Source: DASUNQ01 sp035536455 (GTDB lineage: Bacteria; Acidobacteriota; Thermoanaerobaculia; Multivoradales; UBA5704). From it: 64,000 bases of DNA. Where the stretch lies: positions 69,153 through 133,152 of the forward strand of contig DATLOC010000049.1 of NCBI GenBank assembly GCA_035536455.1. The letters run 5' to 3'. The notes beneath the pieces are model-generated. The model worked only from the letters and a program-made list of their open reading frames with translations, made no database searches and was not told where the DNA came from. Positions 8,058-18,130 of this stretch are shown here, piece after piece. Made by a program: the position numbers and the translations under genes. Numbering within the stretch: the first letter of the stretch is position 1; each line of letters begins with the position of its first letter.

Positions 8058-10187
8058 GCGCACCCCCAGCTCTTGCAGCAGCGGGGTCGCCTGCGGGCCG
8101 TGGAGGGCCTCCAACGCCCAGAGCAGGTAGCGGACGTCGACCGCGACGATCCGGCCGACGTCCTGGTTCCAGCCGAAGTCGTTGGCCACGTTCTCCCAGA
8201 CGCGGTCGAAGTTGACGCCCACCAGCTCGCCGCGGCCGTTGAGGACCGGGCTCCCCGAGCTGCCGCTCGTGGTGTCGCCGTCGGCGAGGAAGCAGACGGG
8301 CACGTCGCCGAGCGCCCCCGAGGCCCAGCGGCTCTGCGGCGCGGCCGGGGCGGCGGCCAGGAGCGCCGCGGGGGCGTCGAAGGGCTCGGCGCCGGTGTGC
8401 TTTTCGACCACGCCCGCCACCCGCGTCTGCGGCTCCATCAGGAGGCCGTCGCGCGGGCGGTACCCCTGGACGTGCCCGAGGGAGACCCGGAGCGTCGAGT
8501 TGGCGTCGGGGGCGACCGGCCGGCCGGCGTGCGCCTCGACCGCGCGGCGCCAGAGCGGGCGGAGGCGCGCCACCGCCCCTTTGAAGCGCTCGTCCCGCTC
8601 CTCGACGCCGGCGAGCTCGCGGTCGAGCGCAAAGGCGAGATCGAGGAGCGGGTCGCGGCGGGCGCGGAGCTGCGCCGTGCTCTCGCCGAACATCGCCGTG
8701 CGCGCGTCGAGGTCGGTCACCCGTGTGCGGGCGAGGAGGTCGGCCGCCTGGCCGTGGAAGGGGGCGATCCCTTCCACGCGCTGTCCCGCGGGGAGCGCCG
8801 CGAAGCGGCCGAGGACGTCGGCCAGGAGCGCCTCCTCGGTCGGCGCGTGCAGCCGCTTCTGGTCGATGCGCAGCCGCTCCTCCAGCCGGCCGCGGTTGCG
8901 CTCCATGTAATCGACCTGCCGCTCGAGGTCGGGCTTGGCCTTCTCGCGCGCCCAGCGGACCAACGTCAGCGCCAGGTCGAGCGGCTTGGGGCCGTTGCGC
9001 CCCTGCTCCAGGAGGAAGTCGCGCTCCCAGGCGGCGAGCTTCCGCTCGACGAGGCCGGTCAGCTCATTCCGCGCCCCCACCGCCGGACGCCACTCCGGCC
9101 GCGCCGCCGCCCACGCCTCGACCTCGCGCTCGGCGGCGGCCTTTTTCTCGAGGATCCGCCCGCGCTGGAGGCCCGCCACCTGGCCGCGGGCGTTCTTCTC
9201 CCGGTTGGCGAGGGTCTTGAGCCGGTCGGCGAGTGCGATGCGCGCGCCTTCGTCCTTGGCCGAGGCGGCCTCCATGACGTCCATCCAGGTGCGGTAGAGC
9301 GCCGCGCGGGCGGGGAAGAAGCGCTCGCCGCGCTCGCGCATCTCGGCCTCGGTCAGGGCGCGGTAGGTGACGCTTGGGTAGCCGGCGACGAGGACGAAGG
9401 CGCCCGGCTCGGCGCCGCCGGGGGCGACGGGGAAGTGGTGGCGCGGCCGGTAGGGAGCGGCGCCCTGGCCGGAGGGGGCGGGCTGCCCGTCGGCGGTGGC
9501 CCAGACGCGCAGCAGGGCGAAGTCGCCGGTGTGGCGCGGCCAGCTCCAGTTGTCGATCTCGCCGCCGTACTCGCCGACCGCCCGCGCCGGCGCGTAGACC
9601 AGCCGCACGTCCGGGTACTCGAGGCTCTCGACCAGGATGTAGCGGACGCCGCCGTCGAAGGCCGCGACCTCGCAGCGCCGGGACGGCTGCTTCTCGCACG
9701 CCGCCACCAGCTCCTTCGACTTGCGGTCGGTGGCGCGGAAGCGGGCGAGGTCGTCGGCGCCGCGCGGCACGGACTGCTCGACCTCGGCGGTCACGTCGCG
9801 CGTCGCGTGCGGGATCGTGGCGCGCACGCCGGGACCCGGCAGCTCCTCGGCGCGCGCCGCGGCGAGGAAGCCGTGGGTGATCAGGTCGCGCTCGGGCGTC
9901 GAGTGCTGCTGGAGTGTGGGGAAGGCGCAGTGATGGTTGGTGACGACCAGCCCCTCGGCCGAGACGAACCCCGCCGAGCAGCCGCCGACCCTGATCGCCG
10001 CCTCCAGGAGGCCCCCTCCCTCGCGGCTCCACAGCGCCTCCGGGGGCAGCGCCAGGCCTTGCTGGCGCAGCCAGCGCGCGTCGAGCGCGAGGATCTGCTC
10101 GGGGAGCCACTTGCCTTCGAGGGCGCGGGCGGAGGAGGGCGCGACGGCGGCGAGGAGGAGCAGGAGCGGAGCGGCGGCGCGGCGCAT
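8055..10187 (-). CDS. S46 family dipeptidyl-peptidase (DPP7/DPP11-like)
   Basis: 710 residues with a signal peptide (MRRAAAPLLLLLAAVAPSSARA). It is a chymotrypsin-fold exopeptidase releasing dipeptides from peptide N-termini in the periplasm. The triad is visible at family positions: His86 in VVTNHHCAF, Asp222 in RHTGDFALLR and Ser646 in TSGSSGSPVLNG. Between them lies the long helical domain (about 280-560) that caps the substrate N-terminus in this family. Length matches characterised S46 enzymes (about 700-720). It diverges from thiC across the 21-bp repeat array. A dead partial copy sits at 6299-6825. Confidence 0.93.
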   Translation of the reverse strand: MRRAAAPLLLLLAAVAPSSARALEGKWLPEQILALDARWLRQQGLALPPEALWSREGGGLLEAAIRVGGCSAGFVSAEGLVVTNHHCAFPTLQQHSTPERDLITHGFLAAARAEELPGPGVRATIPHATRDVTAEVEQSVPRGADDLARFRATDRKSKELVAACEKQPSRRCEVAAFDGGVRYILVESLEYPDVRLVYAPARAVGEYGGEIDNWSWPRHTGDFALLRVWATADGQPAPSGQGAAPYRPRHHFPVAPGGAEPGAFVLVAGYPSVTYRALTEAEMRERGERFFPARAALYRTWMDVMEAASAKDEGARIALADRLKTLANREKNARGQVAGLQRGRILEKKAAAEREVEAWAAARPEWRPAVGARNELTGLVERKLAAWERDFLLEQGRNGPKPLDLALTLVRWAREKAKPDLERQVDYMERNRGRLEERLRIDQKRLHAPTEEALLADVLGRFAALPAGQRVEGIAPFHGQAADLLARTRVTDLDARTAMFGESTAQLRARRDPLLDLAFALDRELAGVEERDERFKGAVARLRPLWRRAVEAHAGRPVAPDANSTLRVSLGHVQGYRPRDGLLMEPQTRVAGVVEKHTGAEPFDAPAALLAAAPAAPQSRWASGALGDVPVCFLADGDTTSGSSGSPVLNGRGELVGVNFDRVWENVANDFGWNQDVGRIVAVDVRYLLWALEALHGPQATPLLQELGVR

Positions 10188-10267
10188 GGGGGCCGCAGTC
10201 TACAAGGGGCGCCGCGCGGCCCGGCGGATGGAAGGCTTTCGCGGAGCGAGCCCGCCGGCCGCCCCGC

Positions 10268-10476
10268 GAATGGACGGGTTTTTCAGACGAATGGGACAGG
10301 TACGCGGACGATTGGGCTGGGTACGCGGACGAATGGGCCAGGTACGCCGTGTACCCAGCCCATTCGCCGCTGTAACTGTCCCGTTCGCCGCTGTACCCCG
10401 CCCATTCGCCGTCGTACCCAGCCCAATCGTCGCCATACCTGTCCCATTCGTCGTCGTACCTGTGCCATTCGCGGCC
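10268..10476. repeat. 21-bp repeat array with internal inversion (array 1)
   Basis: Ten degenerate units at exact 21-bp spacing fill most of the 340-bp gap between the S46 gene and thiC. Four carry GAATGGG (10268, 10289, 10310, 10331; variants GAATGGA and GATTGGG). After a 5-bp axis at 10346-10350, six carry the reverse form CCCATTC (10359, 10380, 10401, 10422, 10443, 10464). In the second orientation each unit begins GTACC or a close variant. The two halves can pair as a long imperfect hairpin. Units are contiguous, so this is not CRISPR. 21 bp is two helical turns, suggesting phased protein binding. The rest of the gap (10188-10267) shows nothing I recognise. Confidence 0.9.
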
Positions 10477-10485
10477 TCGCGGGGT

Positions 10486-10514
10486 TTGACGGTCCCTGGA
10501 GCGGGGACTACGAT
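10486..10514 (+). promoter_or_regulatory. Sigma-70-like promoter of thiC
   Basis: TTGACG (10486-10491) and TACGAT (10509-10514) are separated by exactly 17 bp. The spacer contains GTCCC...GGGAC inverted arms that could be an operator. A start site six or seven bases downstream would leave only about seven bases before the ATG at 10528, so the mRNA would be nearly leaderless. The -35 box begins about ten bases after the end of the 21-bp repeat array. Confidence 0.6.
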
Positions 10515-10527
10515 CCGGAACAGGCAA

Positions 10528-12318
<1,791 letters not shown>

Positions 12319-12320
12319 CG

Positions 12321-14279
12321 CTAGGCGCCCGGCGGCACGTCCCGCGCCCCGTAGCTGGCGAGGAGGTGGCGGAGGAAGGTGGGCTCGACGGGCTTGACCA
12401 GGTGATCGTCGAAGCCGGCCTCCTGCGACAGCCGCCGGTCCTCGCGCTGGCCGTAGCCGGTGACGGCGACGAGCAGGAGGTCGCGCCCCTCCTTGAGCCG
12501 CCGCAGCCGCCGCGCCACCTCGTAGCCGTCCATCTCCGGCAGGCCGATGTCGAGGAGCACGACTTCCGGCCGCGCCCGCCGCACCTCTTCGAGCGCCGCC
12601 GGGCCGTCGTAGGCCATCACCGTCTCGTGCCCCCACATGCGCAGGAGCACGCCGAGGCTCTCGGCGGCGTCGCGGTTGTCGTCCACCACCAGGATGCGCA
12701 GGCCGCGCACCGGCCGGCCGGCCACCGTCGTCTGCGGCGGCGGGGGGGTCTCCGGCTCGACGCTCGCCTCGGCCCCCGGCAGGGTCACCGTGAACTCGCT
12801 CCCCATCCCCGGCCCTTCGCTGGCGGCGGCGATCGTGCCGCCGTGGAGCTCGACCAGACGCCGGGCGAGCGCCAGCCCCAGCCCCAGGCCGCCGTCGGCG
12901 CGGTCGGCCGACGCCTCGGCGTGCACGAAGGGCTGGAAGAGCCCCTCCCGCAGCTCGCCGGAGAAGCCGATGCCGTTGTCCTTGACCCGCACCGCCACCC
13001 GTCCCTCCTCCAGCTCCGCGGAAAGGTCGATGCGCCCCTCCGGCGGCGTGTACTTGGCGGCGTTGTTGAGGAGGTTGACGAGCACCTGCTCGAGCCGAGC
13101 CGTGTCGCCGCGCAGCTCGATGGGGTCGGAGGGCAGCGCCACGGTGAGGATCTGCCCGCGCTCCTCGATCAACGGGCGGGCGGCCTCGACGGCGTGGCCG
13201 ACGATGTCGTGCAGCAGCACCCGCTCGCGCCGCAGCCGGATCTCCCCCAGCGTGATGCGCGAGACGTCGAGCAGGTCTTCGACCAAGTGCGAGAGGTGGC
13301 GCACCTGGCGCTCGACGACCGAGCGCGACCACTCCAGCGAGGAGGAGTCCAGGCGCAGGGCCTCGACGGCGTTGCGGATCGGGGCGAGCGGGTTGCGCAG
13401 CTCGTGGGCCAGCAGAGCGAGGAAACGGTCCTTGCGGCGGTCGGCCTCGGCGAGCTCGGCGGCCTGCCGCCGCAGCTCCTCCTCCAGCCGCTTGCGCTCG
13501 GTGACGTCGTGCTGACTGCCCCAGCCGCGGCGGAGGAGGCCGTCCTCGAGCACCCCGACGAGGTTGTTGACGAAGAACTTGCGGTTCCCCTCCCGGTCCA
13601 CCTCGTGCGACTCGGCACCCTGCAGGCGGTAGCCGGAGCGGACGAAGGCGAGGAGGTAGTCGACGTTGTGGGAGTCGGCGCGCGGCAGGAAGTCGCCGAG
13701 GCGCGCGCCGACGATCTCGGCCGGCGTCGCGAAGCCGTACATCCGCGCCATCTCCTCGTTGCACTCGGCGAGGTAGCCGTGGCGGTAGAAGTGGTCGATC
13801 TGCTCGTCTTCGGGGAGGTCGGTGGGGCAGGGGCGCTCGAGCTCGAAGCGCCAGCAGCCGGCCGAGGAGAGCTCGAAGAAGGAGTGGTAGCGCTCTTCGC
13901 TGGCGCCCAGGGCGCGGAGGCGGCGCCGGCCCTCGGAGTCGTCGTGGAGGAGGACGACAAGGCCGCCCTCCGCCAGCGGCGAGACGCTGCCGCGGACCGG
14001 CGTCTCCAGGCCCTGCCGCCCGCGCACCACCGCGTCGCCGAGGTCGCGCGCCGGGTCGCCGGGACCGGGCAGGGGGATGGGCTCGCCGCCGGATTCGGCG
14101 TGCAGGGCCAGGACCTCGGCGAGGGGCCGGCTGCCGGCCGGCTCCCAAGGGGCCTGGGTGAGGCGCTCGGCCTCGGGGCTGGCGTAGACGACCGCCCCGC
14201 CGGCGTCGGCCACGAGCACCGCCGCGCGCAGCCCGCGCAACGCGCCGTCCAGCAGCTCCTCGACTTGGTGCTCGTCCAC
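12321..14279 (-). CDS. Hybrid sensor histidine kinase/response regulator with PAS domains
   Basis: 652 residues, cytoplasmic (no membrane segment). Order: an N-terminal PAS-like domain (about 8-120), a second PAS domain (about 128-265, ending in the PAC-type GSQHDVTERKR), a coiled linker, a HisKA domain with phospho-acceptor HELRNP, a HATPase domain with NNAAKY, DNGIGFSG and GGLGLGLAL, then a C-terminal receiver with ILVVDDNRDAAES, the acceptor in VVLLDIGLPEMDG and the lysine in HLVKP. It would autophosphorylate and pass phosphate to its own receiver. No separate output regulator is adjacent. Its end is almost flush with thiC (convergent). Confidence 0.93.
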   Translation of the reverse strand: MDEHQVEELLDGALRGLRAAVLVADAGGAVVYASPEAERLTQAPWEPAGSRPLAEVLALHAESGGEPIPLPGPGDPARDLGDAVVRGRQGLETPVRGSVSPLAEGGLVVLLHDDSEGRRRLRALGASEERYHSFFELSSAGCWRFELERPCPTDLPEDEQIDHFYRHGYLAECNEEMARMYGFATPAEIVGARLGDFLPRADSHNVDYLLAFVRSGYRLQGAESHEVDREGNRKFFVNNLVGVLEDGLLRRGWGSQHDVTERKRLEEELRRQAAELAEADRRKDRFLALLAHELRNPLAPIRNAVEALRLDSSSLEWSRSVVERQVRHLSHLVEDLLDVSRITLGEIRLRRERVLLHDIVGHAVEAARPLIEERGQILTVALPSDPIELRGDTARLEQVLVNLLNNAAKYTPPEGRIDLSAELEEGRVAVRVKDNGIGFSGELREGLFQPFVHAEASADRADGGLGLGLALARRLVELHGGTIAAASEGPGMGSEFTVTLPGAEASVEPETPPPPQTTVAGRPVRGLRILVVDDNRDAAESLGVLLRMWGHETVMAYDGPAALEEVRRARPEVVLLDIGLPEMDGYEVARRLRRLKEGRDLLLVAVTGYGQREDRRLSQEAGFDDHLVKPVEPTFLRHLLASYGARDVPPGA

Positions 14280-14332
14280 GCGCCCTCACCTCCCGCTCAC
14301 GCGAGAGGAGCGATTGTAATGCGCGCCGCGGC

Positions 14333-15403
14333 TCAGTCGATCGGCCGCAGCCAGCTCGTGCCGGCCAGCCGCTCGCTGAACGAGAAGCTCACCTGCTGCT
14401 TGCAGGAGCTCCCCTTCGCCGCGTTGGCGCAGACCAGAGGCAGCCCCGAGATCGACCAGAACTCGCCGGCGTGGACCGGGCGGATGATCGCCGCCTGCAC
14501 CTCCGCCTTGGTGGTGGTGCAGTCGCGCTGGCCCGCCGTGGCGCAGGCGGGGAGCGCCGCCAGCGTCGCATCGCCGAGCGTGCCGTCGGCTTCGATCTCC
14601 ACCACCATCTCGAAGGCAGCGCGGCCGGCGCTGCCCGAGGCGTCGATGGGGAAGATGTCGATGCGGTAGGCGGTGCGCGTGCCGCCGCCCCAGTCCTCCG
14701 AATCCTCGCCGCGGTAGATGGCCACCAGCTTCGAGCGCAGGAACGCCGTCGTGTCGCTCGAGTTGGTGCTGTAGGCGAAGGAGCGCAGGGTCTTGGCGAG
14801 GACCGACAGCACGTGCAGGTCCGACGCCGCCAGCTTCATGTGGCAGGCCTGGATCAGCCCGGCCAGGCCGCGCCCCGGCTTGGCGTCCGTCGCCACGCCC
14901 TGCGGGCCGTCGATGTTGTCGATCGCCAGCAGCGCGGAAAGGTTGGCGTTCTTCGCCGGATCGACGGTGGGATCGAGCACCACCGCCATGGCGTCCGCCT
15001 GCGCGCGGGTGACGAGGTCGGAATTGAGGCGGCTGCGGGTGAAGCTCATGGCGTCGAGCTGCGGCCTGTTCGGGTTGCGCAACAGGCGCGGCTCATGGGG
15101 GTTGCCGGTGAACCAGAGATGGTGCTCCGGCGTGGCGGCCAGGTCGCTGTCGGTCTCGAACTGCTCGGTGTAGGCGAGCCCGGCGAGGCCCCCTTCCACC
15201 GTGCTGTAGGTGAACGACAGCACCACCGGCTTCTCCGAGGTCGAGCTCGCCATGCGGATGTAGGAGCGGGCGAGCAGCCCGGTGAGCTGGTTGGCGTTGC
15301 AGGCGACCTCGGCACCGCTGAGCCGTTGCGGCATCTGCGCTGCGGCGGGTGCGGTGGCAAGGAGCAGGAAGACCAGGGCCGAGGGGAGGTTCTTGCGGGT
15401 CAT
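14333..15403 (-). CDS. Secreted protein of unknown function
   Basis: 356 residues from ATG 15403 (MTRKNLPSALVFLLLATAPAAAQ), with a clear signal peptide cut after AQ. An in-frame upstream start would place extra residues before the signal and is less likely. The mature part has AEVACNANQLTGLLARSYIRMASS, MSFTRSRLNSDLVTRAQADAMAVVLDP, an ACATAGQRDC pair of cysteines and CANAAKGSSC near the C-terminus. These probably form disulfides in the periplasm. I recognise no domain. It reads as monocistronic and diverges from queE. Confidence 0.7.
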   Translation of the reverse strand: MTRKNLPSALVFLLLATAPAAAQMPQRLSGAEVACNANQLTGLLARSYIRMASSTSEKPVVLSFTYSTVEGGLAGLAYTEQFETDSDLAATPEHHLWFTGNPHEPRLLRNPNRPQLDAMSFTRSRLNSDLVTRAQADAMAVVLDPTVDPAKNANLSALLAIDNIDGPQGVATDAKPGRGLAGLIQACHMKLAASDLHVLSVLAKTLRSFAYSTNSSDTTAFLRSKLVAIYRGEDSEDWGGGTRTAYRIDIFPIDASGSAGRAAFEMVVEIEADGTLGDATLAALPACATAGQRDCTTTKAEVQAAIIRPVHAGEFWSISGLPLVCANAAKGSSCKQQVSFSFSERLAGTSWLRPID

Positions 15404-15480
15404 CACGAGGTTGCGACCTCCGGCGGGAGGCCATAAAAGCAAGGGCGATGCCAGGCTCACAAACGCATAGAGTTACGTGC

Positions 15481-16083
15481 GTGGCGGAGCGGCGCTATCT
15501 CGTCAACGAGATCTTCTACAGCCTGCAAGGGGAAGGCGTGCGCGCCGGCACGCCGAACCTCTTCCTCCGCTTCGCCCGCTGCAACCTGGCCTGCGCGCAG
15601 GAGACGCACGGCTTCGACTGCGACACGGAGTTCGAGTCGGGGCGGTGGCTGGAGACGGAAGAGCTCCTCGCCGAGCTGCGGGCAGCGAGCCCGGACTGCC
15701 GCTGGATCGTGCTGACCGGCGGCGAGCCGGCGCTGCAGCTGGACGCGCCGCTGATCGCGGCGCTGCACGCTGCCGGCTACGAGCTGGCGATCGAGACCAA
15801 CGGCAGCGTCGCGCTGCCGCCGGGCCTCGACTGGGTGACGGTGAGCCCGAAGGTCGCCGAGCACGCCATCCGCCAGCGCCGCGCCGACGAGGTCAAGTAC
15901 GTCCGCGGGTACGGCCAGGCGGTGCCGGAGACCGTCGTCGAGGCCGACCACTACCTGATCTCGCCGGCCTTCGACGGCCCCGACCTCGACCGCCGAACCC
16001 TCGACTGGTGTGTCCGGCTGGTCCAGGAGAACCCGAAGTGGCGGCTCTCCCTCCAGCAGCACAAGCTCTGGGGAGTGCGATGA
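15481..16083 (+). CDS. queE: 7-carboxy-7-deazaguanine synthase QueE
   Basis: Radical SAM enzyme contracting carboxytetrahydropterin to 7-carboxy-7-deazaguanine for queuosine-type tRNA modification. 200 residues from GTG 15481; an in-frame ATG at 15448 would add 11. NEIFYSLQGEGVRAGTPN and TGGEPALQLD are family hallmarks. The cluster cysteines are C34, C38 and C47, a CX3CX8C spacing with ETHGF inserted before CDTEF instead of the usual CX3CX2C. QueE enzymes with relaxed cluster motifs are known, so I expect activity. The stop overlaps the next start (ATGA at 16080). No other queuosine gene is in view. Confidence 0.85.
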   Translation: MAERRYLVNEIFYSLQGEGVRAGTPNLFLRFARCNLACAQETHGFDCDTEFESGRWLETEELLAELRAASPDCRWIVLTGGEPALQLDAPLIAALHAAGYELAIETNGSVALPPGLDWVTVSPKVAEHAIRQRRADEVKYVRGYGQAVPETVVEADHYLISPAFDGPDLDRRTLDWCVRLVQENPKWRLSLQQHKLWGVR

Positions 16084-16847
16084 CACCACCGGCGGCGGGG
16101 GCTGGTACGTTTCTTGAGGCGCCTCCGCGCGTGGCCGAGCCCTTCGACCTGCGGGTGATGTCCTACAACGTCCTCGGGCAGGCCCACGTCCTGACCGGCG
16201 CCTACCTGCGCTGGGTGGCGGAGGCGATCCAGCGCGAGGCGCCGGACGTCGTCGGCCTGCAGGAGGTCCACCGCGGCACCTGGATGTCGCGCTTCGCCGA
16301 CCAGATCGAGGAGCTGGCGCGCCTGACCGGCATGACTTCTCACTTCGAGGCGAGCCTGGCCGGCGCCGGCCGCGACGGGCGGCGCTGGGAGGTGGGCAAC
16401 GCCGTCTTGACCCGCGGCGCGATCCGTTCGGCCGAGGTCGTGAAGCTCCCCGGCAGCGGCGAGCCGCGGACCCTGCTCGACACCGACGTGGAGCTGCGCG
16501 GCCAGCGGCTGCGCTTCTTCGTCACCCACCTGTCGGCCTGGGGCCGGCTGACCTCGCCGTCGCGTCAGCTCCAGGTGCAGCACGTGGCCGAGCGGCTGCA
16601 GGGCTGCGGCGAGCCGTTCGTCCTGGTCGGCGACCTCAACGCCCCGCCCGAGGCGCCGGAGCTGCGGCACCTGATGGCCGCCGACCTCTTCCGCATGTGC
16701 GGCGACGCCATGGAGTCGACCCACCGCATGACCCGCCAGCGCCTCGACTACGTCTTCGCCGACGCCGGCTGGCACATCGTCGGCGAGCGCATCCCCCGCG
16801 GCGGCCCCTCCGACCACTTCCCCGTCGTCGTCGACCTGCGCCGGTGA
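16080..16847 (+). CDS. Endonuclease/exonuclease/phosphatase family hydrolase
   Basis: 255 residues, metal-dependent phosphoesterase fold. Catalytic and metal-binding segments are in order: MSYNVLG (Asn), VVGLQEVH (Glu), THLSAWG, VGDLNAPP (Asp and Asn) and the final SDHFPVVVDL (Asp-His). Family members cut nucleic acids, inositol phosphates or sphingomyelin. Nothing here fixes the substrate. It is sandwiched with four-base overlaps between queE and a phospholipase D gene, and the latter link makes a phospholipid-related substrate plausible. Confidence 0.85.
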   Translation: MTPPAAGAGTFLEAPPRVAEPFDLRVMSYNVLGQAHVLTGAYLRWVAEAIQREAPDVVGLQEVHRGTWMSRFADQIEELARLTGMTSHFEASLAGAGRDGRRWEVGNAVLTRGAIRSAEVVKLPGSGEPRTLLDTDVELRGQRLRFFVTHLSAWGRLTSPSRQLQVQHVAERLQGCGEPFVLVGDLNAPPEAPELRHLMAADLFRMCGDAMESTHRMTRQRLDYVFADAGWHIVGERIPRGGPSDHFPVVVDLRR

Positions 16848-18115
16848 TCGAGCTCCCCCTCTGGCTCTTCTGGCTGATGGTCCTGGCGTTCGCCGCGCTC
16901 GGGTTGATGCTCTACAACAACCTGCACGAGGTCCGCTTCAAGGTGCGCGTCCCGGAGGATCTCACCCGCCTGGAGGACGGGCTCTGCTCGCTCGTCGGCC
17001 TCAGCGGCGCGCCGATGACCGCGGGGAACGCGGTCGAGCTGCTGCAGAACGGGGACGGCTTCTTCCCCCGGCTCCTCGCCGACATCGCCGCCGCCGAGAC
17101 GTCGATCCATCTCGAGACCTACGTCTGGTGGCGCGGCGAGATCTGCCACCAGGTGGCGGCGGCGCTCGAAGCCCGCGCGCGCGAGGGGGTCGAGGTGCGG
17201 GTGATGCTCGACGCCCTCGGCGCCTTCACCATGGAGCGGCGGCTGCGCCGGCAGATGCGGCGCGCCGGCTGCCGGGTGGAGGTCTACAACCGCCTCCGCC
17301 TCTACCACCTCGGGGTGCTCAACAAGCGCACCCACCGCAAGATCGCGGTCTTCGACGGCCGAATCGGCTATATCTTCGGCCACGGCATCGCCCAGCAGTG
17401 GACCGGCAACGGCCAGGACAAGGACCACTGGCGCGACACCGGCGTGCGCCTGCGCGGCCCGGTGGTCAACATGGTGCAGTCGGTCTTCTGCGAGCACTGG
17501 GTGGAAGAGACCGGACAGGTCCTGATCGGCCCGAGGTATTTCCCCACCCTCGAGCGGGCGGGCGACCTGCGGATGCACGTCGTCAGCGGCTCGCCGAAAG
17601 GGGGGATCTCGGACTTCGAGCTGTTGTTCCAGGTGGCGATCGCGACGGCGCAGCACGAGCTGATCATCTCCAACCCCTACTTCATCCCCAACCGCGCGGC
17701 CTGCGACCTGTTGACCAAGGTGGCGCGCCGCGGCGTCGAGGTCAAGGTGATGGTCCCCGGGCCGTACCTCGACAGCCGCCTCGTCCGCCACGCCGGGCAC
17801 TTCCGCTACGGGGAGCTGCTGCGCGACGGCGTGCAGATGTGGGAGCACCAGGAGACGCTGACGCACCAGAAGGTGATCGTCATCGACGGCCTCGTCTCGC
17901 ACGTCGGCTCGACCAACCTCGACGACCGCTCCTTCGACATCAACGAGGAGGCCGGGGTGGGGATCCTCGACGAGGAGGTCGCCGCCGAGCTCAAGGCCGC
18001 CTTCGAAGCCGACCTGCTGAAGTGCAAGCCGCTGCAGGCGGAGGACTTCGCAAAGCACAGATTCTGGCACCGGCTGGCGGACGCCTTCTGCTACCAGTTC
18101 AACGCGCAGCTCTAG
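16844..18115 (+). CDS. Phospholipase D/cardiolipin synthase family protein
   Basis: 423 residues beginning at GTG 16844, which overlaps the preceding stop. An N-terminal membrane segment (LPLWLFWLMVLAFAALGLML) anchors two PLD half-domains. Each has HxKxxxxD: THRKIAVFDG (first half) and THQKVIVIDG followed by GSTNLDDRSFDINEE (second half). These are the features of cardiolipin synthase B/ClsA-type enzymes, which join two phosphatidylglycerols or a phosphatidyl group and an alcohol. The first motif is followed by IFGHGI where GGxN is usual, a mild departure. Membrane lipid synthesis is the likely role. Confidence 0.9.
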   Translation: MIELPLWLFWLMVLAFAALGLMLYNNLHEVRFKVRVPEDLTRLEDGLCSLVGLSGAPMTAGNAVELLQNGDGFFPRLLADIAAAETSIHLETYVWWRGEICHQVAAALEARAREGVEVRVMLDALGAFTMERRLRRQMRRAGCRVEVYNRLRLYHLGVLNKRTHRKIAVFDGRIGYIFGHGIAQQWTGNGQDKDHWRDTGVRLRGPVVNMVQSVFCEHWVEETGQVLIGPRYFPTLERAGDLRMHVVSGSPKGGISDFELLFQVAIATAQHELIISNPYFIPNRAACDLLTKVARRGVEVKVMVPGPYLDSRLVRHAGHFRYGELLRDGVQMWEHQETLTHQKVIVIDGLVSHVGSTNLDDRSFDINEEAGVGILDEEVAAELKAAFEADLLKCKPLQAEDFAKHRFWHRLADAFCYQFNAQL

Positions 18116-18130
18116 GGGGCGCCGGCGGCC

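Noticed and set aside
10268..10476. CRISPR array.
   Set aside because: Units are contiguous with no unique spacers, too short (21 bp), degenerate, change orientation midway, and no cas genes are present.
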